Below, piece after piece: positions 44,993-53,583 of a stretch of 64,000 bases of DNA. How positions within the stretch are numbered: position 1 is the stretch's first letter; every line of letters starts with the position of its first letter. Below the pieces are notes generated by a model. The model searched no databases, had not been told where the DNA came from, and was given only the letters and a program-made list of their open reading frames with translations. A program made the position numbers and the translations under genes. Source of the stretch: Candidatus Poribacteria bacterium (lineage in GTDB: Bacteria; Poribacteria; WGA-4E; JAJDTR01); the NCBI GenBank assembly GCA_022827055.1, contig JAJDTR010000125.1:1-64000 (forward strand), written 5' to 3'.

Positions 44993-46114
44993 ATGGAGTT
45001 TCGTGTTGGAGTGATTGGGGCAACAGGGTTTATCGGGTCGGCGTACAGAGAGGAGATACGCGAATCCAGCCAAGATGCGAAGATCGTCGCGTTGTGCGCT
45101 CGGAACCGAGAGCGGCTGGAGGCGGCGGCAGCGGAGGACGACTGCGATTTCATCACCGATGACTGGCGCCAAGTCGTCGACCATCCGGATGTCAACTTCG
45201 TCATCGTGGCTACGCCGGACGCGCTGCATCATGAAGCGGTGATGGCGAGCGCAAAAAACGGGAAGCACATGTTTTGCGACAAACCGATAGGGATGAACGT
45301 CGGCGAGGCGTACGAGATGCGGCAGGCGTACCGCGAGGCGGGATTGTCCCACTTCGTGCCGTTCTGGGCGCGGTGCGAACCGCTGTTCCTGCGGGGCAAG
45401 GAGATTGTCGATGCGGGCACGTTGGGCGATATCCGTGCGATTATCTACCGCTGGCAGAATCCGCGTCCGGCGGCGATGCCGTTCACCTGGCGGGACGATG
45501 CCACGCTATCGGCGGCGGGCAGTATTGCGGATGTCGGGTCGCACGCCTACGACGCTGTGCGCTGGCTCACCGGCACCGAAGCGAAACGTGTGCTGGCTCA
45601 TGCGGAAACCATCACGCCCCCCAAGCCGGACCTTGGCACCGTCTATCTCAACGACGCCATAGAATGGGGCGCGTCGCACACCAAGGCGGACAGCGACAAA
45701 CAGCGCAAGGGCACGGCGCCCGACTATGCGACGATCACGTGGGAGTTCCATAGCGGCGCCGTCGGCTCTATCGTCCTCTCCCATGCCCCAATTCTGCGGA
45801 AAGGACTCGCGCCGGAGGTAGAACTCCACGGCACGGATGCGTCGTTGGCGATCGACCGCGTCTACAGCAGGGTTTCGGTGCTGCGTTCCGGAGAGGATGT
45901 GCCTGAAGTGGAGGAGGTTCACCCCTCGACGCCGGGCAATCGGTTCGAGAATTTTGTGTTCCCGGCGTTGGAGCGGGAACTGGCGGGCGAGGTGTCCGAT
46001 CACCCGAGTTTGAATGACGGGTGGCGAGTGCAGATCTTCACGGATTCCGCGGTGCTGGCGGCGCGTCGAGGGTCGTGGGTCGAGTTGGCAGATCAGGATG
46101 CAGAGGCAAAGTAA
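44993..46114 (+). CDS. Gfo/Idh/MocA-family oxidoreductase (DKP variant)
   Basis: A 373-residue NAD(P)-dependent dehydrogenase. The N-terminal Rossmann motif is GVIGATGFIGS, less usual than the GxGxxG form. The catalytic-loop motif reads FCDKPIGM, with Asp in place of the EKP glutamate. The C-terminal alpha/beta domain has AAGSIADVGSHAYDAVRWL, the conserved GG/HxxD-type region. It acts on a sugar or sugar acid and follows the three glycosidases on the same strand, so it probably oxidises the released sugar. AGAGAGGAATTACAGT precedes the ATG. Confidence 0.88.
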   Translation: MEFRVGVIGATGFIGSAYREEIRESSQDAKIVALCARNRERLEAAAAEDDCDFITDDWRQVVDHPDVNFVIVATPDALHHEAVMASAKNGKHMFCDKPIGMNVGEAYEMRQAYREAGLSHFVPFWARCEPLFLRGKEIVDAGTLGDIRAIIYRWQNPRPAAMPFTWRDDATLSAAGSIADVGSHAYDAVRWLTGTEAKRVLAHAETITPPKPDLGTVYLNDAIEWGASHTKADSDKQRKGTAPDYATITWEFHSGAVGSIVLSHAPILRKGLAPEVELHGTDASLAIDRVYSRVSVLRSGEDVPEVEEVHPSTPGNRFENFVFPALERELAGEVSDHPSLNDGWRVQIFTDSAVLAARRGSWVELADQDAEAK

Positions 46115-46378
46115 ATTGGGTTGTCGCCTTTGTAGGGTGCAATCAAGCGAGTGAATAGCGAGTGCGATAGAACTCCCCTACGCACCAGCCTTTTTGATTA
46201 TCAAGAAATGGTGGGCAGTGCGACCCTACAGCTCCATCACAGATATACAGGCGTTGGGATTCGCGGTGCTTTATAGGATACCTATCGCGTTTATTATTCA
46301 TTCACTTGATCCCAACCTACGGACTGCTGTAGGGTGCTTTCAAAGGCCGGTGGGATCCCTATCGGGCGTGTTGACATT
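46115..46378. repeat. intergenic region with inverted GATC units and a palindrome
   Basis: AATCAAGCGAGTGAATAGCG (46143-46162) is an inverse copy of the GATC block and 46279-46312 a forward copy. A GGTGGGCAGTGC palindrome fragment near 46208 lies between. No gene seen. Confidence 0.6.
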
Positions 46379-46508
46379 TATGTAATGTGTGTCCATAATT
46401 CGCCGATAAGTCTCTATCGTAGGAGCGAGGTTTCCTCGCCCAGCGGGTTGGGAAACCCAACCCCTACGGAAATTGACTCAATTTTGGCTCAATTCTCAAA
46501 TGTCAACA
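46379..46508. mobile_element. MITE-like element with TGTTGACATTT terminal inverted repeats, copy 2
   Basis: The left end TGTTGACATTT at 46379 is the exact reverse complement of AAATGTCAACA at 46498-46508. About 55 bp after the left end match copy 1 at 13109. A GTAGG...CCTAC core lies inside. No coding content. Confidence 0.65.
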
Positions 46509-46567
46509 GAACCTATCAAAATTTTCTATTGGCTTTTCACAAATTAACAGAAATAGGAGAACGTTTT

Positions 46568-47287
46568 ATGAGAACACTGTGTTATTTGACGATAATGCTG
46601 CTTTGCGGCTCTGCCGCTATGGCAGAAGAAACTTTCTTTTCCGCGTTAGAGAGCAAAGCGGAAGTTGAAAAAGAGGGCGGCATCGTTGACGGCGGGAGCT
46701 TCAAGCCCGGTAAATTTGGCAACGGATTTGTCAGCGAGAAAGTTGGCGATGTGATTCACTTCCCGGTGGAAGACCGGTTTGTCAACCTTGATGAAGGCAC
46801 GGTTGAGTTATGGGTAACAATGGGACTTGATTCCGACGAGATTTCAGGTGAACTATTCATGTTCATGACTTACAAACGCGGCAGCGATGCCGTGTTTCTG
46901 CAGTTTGATAATGGCGGGATCGCACGGATGCGGATTAAAAGCGGTGGTTCATGGCACAATGCCGATAGCGGGCCGCTCAGGTGGAAAAAGGGCGATCATC
47001 ACCACATGGCGGGGACATGGGGACGTGACGGCTTGAAACTCTACTTGGACGGTGAACTTGAAGGGGAATCCAATTTCAAACGGGGGCCAACCCTGTTCGC
47101 GCAAACCTTTGAAGTTAACAACGCTTCTCCGCCCGATCCAAAATTCCCAACGAATTGCGTCGTTGACGGGTTGCGGCTCTCCGATCATCAGAAGAAAGTC
47201 GGCGAATTGGTAATGGACGATCCGTCATCTGTGGGACCGATCGGCAAACTCACAACAACGTGGGGACGGATTAAGCGCGCAATGTAA
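46568..47287 (+). CDS. secreted LamG-like protein with C-terminal W-I-K motif
   Basis: A 239-residue exported protein with signal peptide MRTLCYLTIMLLCGSAAMAEE. The concanavalin-type sheet is recognisable from GTVELWVTMGLDS, WHNADSGPLRWKKGDHHHMA and LKLYLDGELEGES. It ends KLTTTWGRIKRAM, the C-terminal motif shared by five proteins in the window. ATG 46568 follows AGGAGAACG. It stands between the Gfo/Idh gene and the convergent phytanoyl-CoA dioxygenase. Surface-associated glycan binding is likely. Confidence 0.8.
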   Translation: MRTLCYLTIMLLCGSAAMAEETFFSALESKAEVEKEGGIVDGGSFKPGKFGNGFVSEKVGDVIHFPVEDRFVNLDEGTVELWVTMGLDSDEISGELFMFMTYKRGSDAVFLQFDNGGIARMRIKSGGSWHNADSGPLRWKKGDHHHMAGTWGRDGLKLYLDGELEGESNFKRGPTLFAQTFEVNNASPPDPKFPTNCVVDGLRLSDHQKKVGELVMDDPSSVGPIGKLTTTWGRIKRAM

Positions 47288-47390
47288 CATTCGAAGATTT
47301 CCTCGTTAGGAAGTTTTAAATGCTGGTGCGCAGAAGATTAGCTATCGCGCTCCCTATCCGGTCGCTTGATTGCACCCTACACGCTGCTCG

Positions 47391-48224
47391 CTACGTGCTA
47401 GCGGCATCAGACCGATTTGACCACACGAGCGGGGTTTGAGATTCGTCGTCAAGGACGTCTCCGATATCGAGGCTATCTACCTGTTCGTCGGACAGGACGT
47501 TTTGACGGCCGTTGTAGGTCGATCCTTCCGGCATGTAGATGCAGGTCATCGCCCGGCGCGGATACGGCGTCATGTTGGGGCCCGCCGCATGAGCGGTGAG
47601 TCCGTTATGAAAACCGGCGGATCCCGCCTTCATCTCGGCTGCCACAGGCTCAATCTCCTTGAATTCGGGATATTCGTCGAAGAGAGCTCCCATGTTGGGC
47701 CCAAAGTGCCCTTTCTTTTCATAATCCGTTAGCTTGTGTGTGCCGGGCAAATAATACATGCAACCGTTCTGAATCGTCGCATCATCCAACGCAATCCAAA
47801 TGGAGATGGCGTCCGGAGAGTAAAATGACCAATTGGGATCGTCTATGTGCCAGGACGTGGGGTTGTCCCAAGCGCGTTTCTGCAGCGTTTGATCGTGCCA
47901 CACACGGATGCCGTCAACGCCTGCGAGTTTGCATAACAGTTTCCCCAAATCGGGGCTCTGAAAATACCTCCTGATAGTGTCATCGATCTTCCACAGATTG
48001 ACGCGCTGCAGGAAGACTCTGTTGTAGTAGGAATCAGTCTCTATAACCTGCGATTGGTTACTCTCTCCTCCGTCAGCAATCCTGGTGGTACCCATCTGCG
48101 TCACGGCTGCATTGATGGCGGAACATAGTTCTCCCAGTTCGTAGGGGGTTAGGAAGTCTTCGATTATGAGCCAGCCCTCGCGCTGGTAAAGTTCAACATC
48201 TTGGGAAGTTACTTCTGTTTTCAT
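47391..48224 (-). CDS. phytanoyl-CoA dioxygenase-family (PhyH) Fe(II)/2-oxoglutarate oxygenase
   Basis: A 277-residue non-haem iron oxygenase. The facial triad is His126, Asp128 (WHIDDPNW) and His212 (TAHAAGPN), with a 2-oxoglutarate-binding Arg near residues 223-224. CMYYLPGTHK is the typical strand before the distal loop. It hydroxylates an unactivated carbon; the substrate is unknown. ATG 48224 was chosen over 48245 because the product then begins MKTEVTSQDVELYQREG, though no clear ribosome site separates the two. This family is, as I recall, strongly expanded in Poribacteria. Confidence 0.9.
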   Translation of the reverse strand: MKTEVTSQDVELYQREGWLIIEDFLTPYELGELCSAINAAVTQMGTTRIADGGESNQSQVIETDSYYNRVFLQRVNLWKIDDTIRRYFQSPDLGKLLCKLAGVDGIRVWHDQTLQKRAWDNPTSWHIDDPNWSFYSPDAISIWIALDDATIQNGCMYYLPGTHKLTDYEKKGHFGPNMGALFDEYPEFKEIEPVAAEMKAGSAGFHNGLTAHAAGPNMTPYPRRAMTCIYMPEGSTYNGRQNVLSDEQVDSLDIGDVLDDESQTPLVWSNRSDAAST

Positions 48225-48460
48225 ATTAAAATCTGTCTGAATCACGGATTGGACAGATTGAAGGATTCCACTGATTAATATTGGCTAAGGAGTAAATTCC
48301 CTAGGGGTTGCAACACATTATTCTCGTGCTAGTCCCGTTAGTATTGAACAGAAAAAATTGTCATGTTACGGCAGCCTAACGGGGGTTCGGAAATTGCTCC
48401 TACCGGCTAGCCTAGAGCGATTTTCGGTACACGGGGTGTTCCTACTAAGCTGAAAAGAAA

Positions 48461-49312
48461 TTATCTAGGTTTCTTAATGTGCGCCCAGGTCGTGACGAGT
48501 TTGCCTGACGTAGAAACGGCTAATGTATCAGCCAATCCCACCTCGACAATCTGTTTAAGATCCTCGTCGGACAACGCGATGTTGAAGACGGCAACATCGT
48601 CTACTATTCCGTCCAAATAGTGTTCGTCGCGCGGTTTTGATGTTCTTCCAATGTTTAGGGGCGCGCCTTTGGCATTGCCCGCCACAATCGTGGTGGTCCA
48701 GTTTTTCTCCCCAATCAGTTTTCCATCGTAATACATCTTCATTGTGTTTCCGCTGCGCGCCACCGCGTAATGATGCCACTCCATATATTTATAGCGCCCG
48801 GGGACTTGGGGGCCCATTTCCGTACCACCGCCACCGCCTCCGCCGCAACCTATACAATGGAAAAAATACAACTGTTCGCCGGCGCAGCAGTGTCTTAATC
48901 TCCACCACCATCCGTCCCAGAACACCGCACCCTGATGGGTAGTTGTATAGCCCGCGATGTTATAACGTCTATCTTTTCCTCGTTTATCCATAAGAACGTA
49001 GGCGGCCATGGTAAAGTCATCGTCTCCAAATGCCCAAGCATCGTTGGCGTTTGGCACTTCGACATAGCTATCCTCGCCATCCAGCACCACGCCGCCGCCA
49101 AATTTTCCCTCACCCCAAGTGGCACCGCCCATGAGTGTCCCGAAATTCCCGTTTTGACTGATATCCTTGCTTCGCTTTCCTTCACCTTCGTCAAAACTCA
49201 GCGCGACTATGGCACTCCTGATATTGAGTTCGGCCTCGCTAGTTTTCATCGTCAGGCTGAGAGAGGCTATTGCCGCAGTTACCATGAGTGACGCATAAAT
49301 TAGACGTTTCAT
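48461..49312 (-). CDS. secreted LamG-like protein with Gly/Cys-rich loop and C-terminal W-I-K motif
   Basis: A 283-residue exported protein. Signal peptide MKRLIYASLMVTAAIASLSL, then a LamG/concanavalin-fold domain (GDDDFTMAAYVLM, HHYAVARSGNTMKMYYDGK, YLDGIVDDVAVFNIALSDED). A loop near residues 140-165 is very unusual (HCCAGEQLYFFHCIGCGG followed by further glycines), with four Cys and a run of seven Gly. It ends KLVTTWAHIKKPR, the shared motif. ATG 49312 follows GAGGTGAACC; the ORF can be extended to 49396 but the extension has no signal character. Confidence 0.8.
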   Translation of the reverse strand: MKRLIYASLMVTAAIASLSLTMKTSEAELNIRSAIVALSFDEGEGKRSKDISQNGNFGTLMGGATWGEGKFGGGVVLDGEDSYVEVPNANDAWAFGDDDFTMAAYVLMDKRGKDRRYNIAGYTTTHQGAVFWDGWWWRLRHCCAGEQLYFFHCIGCGGGGGGGTEMGPQVPGRYKYMEWHHYAVARSGNTMKMYYDGKLIGEKNWTTTIVAGNAKGAPLNIGRTSKPRDEHYLDGIVDDVAVFNIALSDEDLKQIVEVGLADTLAVSTSGKLVTTWAHIKKPR

Positions 49313-49743
49313 TGGTTCACCTCTTCGAAATATGGTTCGTTCTCGGTCGTGTGTTCCGGCGGCTCGGAGAACGAGAACCGGTGATTGTATGTGCACAGAT
49401 TCAGCGAGAGTGAAACGTTAACGCGAACGGCACATGTCCGAGCCAATAGTGAATGCACCCGGGAAATAAAGAAACAAACTTTATGTCAAAAGAACCTACC
49501 GAAAAGACCAATCCCGCCGTTGCCGAAATTGCGGGTTTGTCTGTGATGATTCGGTGTCTAAATTTATCGGTACTCGCTTTTGGCAAGCGTCTAAAACTGT
49601 TTGCATAGTTACCATATCACATTTTATCATGTCTTTGCAAGATTGGACAAGAAACATGATTTGATACCGACGCCACAGCGTCTGATCGACAACGCAGAAT
49701 CGCTGAAATTGCCGATGTCCCCTGCCAACATGTAGCATATCGC
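49313..49743. other. intergenic region, no gene seen
   Basis: Two small frames (49401-49586 and 49496-49738, minus) lack ribosome sites and family resemblance. No repeat module stands out except AT-rich stretches. Confidence 0.4.
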
Positions 49744-51546
49744 TTACTGAACAGGCAGAACCTGTGACGGAACAAACCGTTTGACTTCGTGTATCGGAGC
49801 CCTCCCCGATTTGAGATGTTCGCGTTGAAAGAAGAGATATCTGTTCTCCGTGTCTTCCGTTTCGCGCGGAGTGATGTCGATTACCGTGTTGCCTCGAAAC
49901 TTCACCGTGTAGAGGGTGTCACAGATGGTATAGCGTTCGATGGTTTCCGGCACCGGAAATTCAAGGCGAAGTTCCTCGCCACCGGAAAGACCGATGAACC
50001 GAATGTAACTGCCAACGCGCTGGGGACTAACCGCCTTGCTATCCACGTAGGGGGCAACTTGCGCTGCATCGATCCAGCTCGGGAGCCGCACATAAACCGC
50101 CCTCGCCTGCTTGTTATGGATGACGACCTTTCCTTCGAAGGGGAGGTAACTGTGGATATCCATCCAAGGCGCCGCCCGGTTGAGGAGCAAATTCACGGTG
50201 GCTACGCCTTCGGAAAACCGCGTGATGCCTTCCCACACCGTGTATAGAGCGCGGCTTCCGTTTGCGGTACAGCATCCGAAAACAGAGGAGTGGGGATTCA
50301 CAAGCAGTTTTGCTTGCGTGAAGCCGCCTAGGTATTGTCGATGCACCTCATCGTATGCGCCGCTGCCGCAAGCGTGCCGCATACGCTTTAGATCGGTCAC
50401 CTGCAGCTCAACGAAGTGGTTGCGAACCATACTGTCTACATCATCCCAATAGTCGCCCAGACCGGCATTCGTGAGCCGAATCGCAAGGATTAGCGTGTCG
50501 GCAATCCCGCAGCCTTCATTCTGCTCCAAACTCCACTCTATATCCCGCCCCATCATCGGCTTGATCCAACCGGGCATGAAGCCCAATCGAACGATCCCGT
50601 GGCGGCGCGCATGTTCGTAACCTTCTCGCACAAGCTGCGAAATCGCGAGATCGTTCTCGTTTAGGGCGAAATGCAGCAGCGCCTCCAAGAAACCCATATT
50701 CCCGTGGAAATGTCCGGTAAACTGACCGTGTTCATGCGGCGGGACGCTCGTGTCGTCGGTCTCCTGGCTCCAAAGCGTCGGCTTCAGGCAAAACTTGACC
50801 AGTTTTCGCGCGCAATTCAGCGCCTCTTCGTCGCCCGTCATTTGGTAACATTGCATTAGCGCCTTGATCGGGGCGGCGTGCTCGAACTTAACCGTGCCTT
50901 CCTGACCTTGTGAGTCGTGTACCGGTTCGTCGGGCGGCGAGTAGGGGAGATATCCCGGTGCATCGCCGCCGCCGCGCAGCGTCCAATTCCAACCACCCGA
51001 CGAGTCGAGGCTGCATTCCGGCGGGATATAGGCGTACTCTCCGCAGTCAATTATCCCCCGTTTCAGTCCGCCCCACAGCCGTTGAAGCCAAGGCATCCAG
51101 ATGTCGTCCTCGTCGATTCCGATCCGCAACGCCAACGCCTGCGCCAATATACCGTTGAACATCGGGTAGGAGGTGTTGGGCGGGGGCCCATCGCCGCTAA
51201 TGGGACAATAGAGCAAACCGTCCGCGTGAATTTGGTCCAGGAACGCGCGCCACGCCAGTCTTTCCGCATCAAGGTTTTGATCGCTTCCGCACATCAGGCG
51301 GACGAGCGGTAATGTCCTCAAGAACTTGGGCGTCAGCCAGTTCGGCGGTCCTATCATCGGCGGATGATGGCTAAAACGGAATGTCTGCGTTATGGCGTGG
51401 CCCTCGTCGGGGCGGAAATTCGTCAGTGCGTTAACCGCCAACGTTGCCCGCTCCGCCAAATCCAGCGTGTCTGGAACAGTAGCCGTATAGCCCTCACCGG
51501 GCGGGGCGCCAATGGCAATCTTATGAGGATTCTTGTTGTCGAGCAT
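49744..51546 (-). CDS. GH127/DUF1680-like beta-L-arabinofuranosidase-type protein
   Basis: A 600-residue alpha/alpha-barrel protein of the DUF1680/GH127 type. NPHSSVFGCCTANGSRALY, near residues 418-435, contains the two adjacent Cys that in HypBA1-type enzymes bind zinc and supply the catalytic thiol. The helical core and the C-terminal sandwich (LPFEGKVVIHNKQARAVYVR) fit. There is no signal peptide. It removes arabinofuranose or related residues from glycans. Same strand as the TIM-barrel gene upstream. Confidence 0.75.
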   Translation of the reverse strand: MLDNKNPHKIAIGAPPGEGYTATVPDTLDLAERATLAVNALTNFRPDEGHAITQTFRFSHHPPMIGPPNWLTPKFLRTLPLVRLMCGSDQNLDAERLAWRAFLDQIHADGLLYCPISGDGPPPNTSYPMFNGILAQALALRIGIDEDDIWMPWLQRLWGGLKRGIIDCGEYAYIPPECSLDSSGGWNWTLRGGGDAPGYLPYSPPDEPVHDSQGQEGTVKFEHAAPIKALMQCYQMTGDEEALNCARKLVKFCLKPTLWSQETDDTSVPPHEHGQFTGHFHGNMGFLEALLHFALNENDLAISQLVREGYEHARRHGIVRLGFMPGWIKPMMGRDIEWSLEQNEGCGIADTLILAIRLTNAGLGDYWDDVDSMVRNHFVELQVTDLKRMRHACGSGAYDEVHRQYLGGFTQAKLLVNPHSSVFGCCTANGSRALYTVWEGITRFSEGVATVNLLLNRAAPWMDIHSYLPFEGKVVIHNKQARAVYVRLPSWIDAAQVAPYVDSKAVSPQRVGSYIRFIGLSGGEELRLEFPVPETIERYTICDTLYTVKFRGNTVIDITPRETEDTENRYLFFQREHLKSGRAPIHEVKRFVPSQVLPVQ

Positions 51547-51686
51547 ACGATTCTGCGTCTTCCGTCAATGACGTTCTCCTATCATTGCTTGATTGGTTGG
51601 GGTAGTCATCCGTAAAAACCTCGGAAATAACTCTAATTCGATGGCGTCGTCGAAACCGCGCCACATTGCTTAATTTGCAACTTGAG

Positions 51687-53156
51687 CTAGTATACAACCC
51701 GGGTAAGGACTTCGTGCACAATGATCGGGTTGTCTGTCTTGCCTAGCTCGGAACTGCACCAGACGGTTAGGTCGTTGCGTCCCGCGCGCATGATGCCGGG
51801 AGGTACATCCGCCGAGCAATAGCCGTTCCGGGACTGGGGCTCAAGCAGTGTATGGTTGAGACGCATCCAGACTTTTGTGCCAGCGTCTCCGCCGGTGGTT
51901 TGGGCATGAATTCGGAAACGCGCGCCGGGATCATTCGCGTCGGGTCCCATCTTCAGAGGCAATCTGCGTTCATGAATGTCCAACGGTATGGGCAGCGGAG
52001 CGATTTCGGACGCCTGACTGAACATCCCCGCAACTACGAGCGGCTCGATGCCGTAGAGTTTGTTCTTGCCGGCAAGTTCTGCTTGATCGCCGATTTCCTT
52101 TAGCGGCGCATGGACGAGATCGCTATCCAATCCCCTTACATCGACGTGCGTGAAATAGTTAAACAGATAGATGCCATCGACACCGTTGAGCCACCACCAA
52201 GCGGCGGCTCCGCGCAAATATTCCTGCCACGCGTACGGCTGCTCCGCGATCTCGGGACACCACGGGAAGGGTGGCCTGGCACAGAACGTGGGATAGACCG
52301 AGGCACCATAGCGTGCGCCCACGGCTCGCCAACTCTCCAGATTGAGCGTGAACGGCATCAACCCCATGCCGACAACCAAGACATCCACCAGCTCTTGCGA
52401 CAGCCAGGTTTCGATGTCCTGTCCAAGGAGATGAGAGCTCTCGATCGAATCCATCACACGCACGACCAATGTGTATGGACGACCACGTTGGCGGGCGATT
52501 GCGTCCAGTTCCGATCGTACAGCCCGTACAAAGTCGGTCATGAGCGGTGCCAGTTCGAGTTCCTTGCCCAACGGAAAGTTCCAGATCCAGCGCGAGAAGT
52601 CCAGTTCGTAGCCGTCGAAGTCGTGGGCGGCTGCGTTCCGGCGGATGAAATCGAGCCTATATTCGCGCACTTCGGGGCGTTCGAAGTTGAAGGCGGTGCG
52701 CAACATGCGCTCGATATTTTCTTCGGGTAAATTGCGGTCGTCGGACTTGCCGATTAGGTATTCCGGATGTTCCGCTTTTAGGGGATCGTTGGTTTCCTCC
52801 AAGTCGAGTTCGTTGTCGTGCAGGTCGTTCATGCGAAGCGAACCCCAGATCTCCATGCCTTTGGCGTGGCACGCTTCGACGATGAGGTCGGTCGCGCGCC
52901 CCGACGAACCGAGCGCGGGCCACACCGGGCCGCGGTGTTTAGGTCCCCAAACGGGCCCCCAGGGCGGATCGCAGCCGTTTCCGACGCACCAGACGTAGGT
53001 GTCGACGTGCGTGTCGAAGGTCGGCGTGGTTCTGGCGTCGATGAACGACTGCTCGTCGGTGACGTTGTACCAGTGTTTGCGGGTGTGCTGGTTTGTTTGC
53101 TGGTATGCGTCGTCGTTGTAGATGAGGCGTCGTTTGCGGTGCGTTTCAAATAGCAT
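51687..53156 (-). CDS. putative TIM-barrel glycoside hydrolase
   Basis: A 489-residue protein with an alpha/beta-barrel. YVWCVGNGCDPPWGP lies on strand 1, MEIWGSLRMNDLHDNE on strand 2, and DGYELDFSRWIWNFP in the middle, with a Glu-Asp pair in the catalytic position. LVVRVMDSIESSH and DVLVVGMGLMP come after it. A C-terminal beta-sandwich follows from about residue 380. I do not recognise the exact family; GH10- or DUF4434-like is possible. The ATG start at 53156 lacks a clear ribosome site, and TTG 53204 is an alternative. Gene order suggests it acts with the GH127-like enzyme. Confidence 0.6.
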   Translation of the reverse strand: MLFETHRKRRLIYNDDAYQQTNQHTRKHWYNVTDEQSFIDARTTPTFDTHVDTYVWCVGNGCDPPWGPVWGPKHRGPVWPALGSSGRATDLIVEACHAKGMEIWGSLRMNDLHDNELDLEETNDPLKAEHPEYLIGKSDDRNLPEENIERMLRTAFNFERPEVREYRLDFIRRNAAAHDFDGYELDFSRWIWNFPLGKELELAPLMTDFVRAVRSELDAIARQRGRPYTLVVRVMDSIESSHLLGQDIETWLSQELVDVLVVGMGLMPFTLNLESWRAVGARYGASVYPTFCARPPFPWCPEIAEQPYAWQEYLRGAAAWWWLNGVDGIYLFNYFTHVDVRGLDSDLVHAPLKEIGDQAELAGKNKLYGIEPLVVAGMFSQASEIAPLPIPLDIHERRLPLKMGPDANDPGARFRIHAQTTGGDAGTKVWMRLNHTLLEPQSRNGYCSADVPPGIMRAGRNDLTVWCSSELGKTDNPIIVHEVLTRVVY

Positions 53157-53583
53157 GGGCACACGATTTTTCAAGATTGTTTGGTCGATAGGTGGGTTGT
53201 GCAATCAAGGAATCCGCGACATGGAGAAGATCTCTATCAAGATCTACTATCGCCCTCGTTATCCACTCAGTTGGTCGTTCCCTGCTCAGTCACTTGATTG
53301 ACTCACTCGATTGATCCAAGCTAGCACTCTTCAAAGGCTGGTGCGCGGTGCGCACCCTACAACGGTACAAAATCGCGCAAGATTGCATCCGTGATTCGAT
53401 GACTATCCGCTAAACGCTTGGGCTATACGGGTTAGTGTTATGTAGCCTTGCACATGCCGATCCGCTGGAGCGGGGGAGTGAGAGATTCAATTTTGATTAG
53501 AAATTAATTTGGTTTAATAATGCAGTAACTCCAGTCATTTAAGACAACAGGTTCGCTGTCCATCTGATGCAGTCCATCGGTTC
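53157..53583. repeat. intergenic region with GATC blocks and a palindrome
   Basis: GATCTCTATCAAGATCTACT starts near 53230, followed by several TTGATT/TTGATC units. GGTGCGCG-GTGCGCACC palindrome near 53339-53356 and a degenerate GATCCGCTGGAGC hairpin near 53459. No gene seen. Confidence 0.6.
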
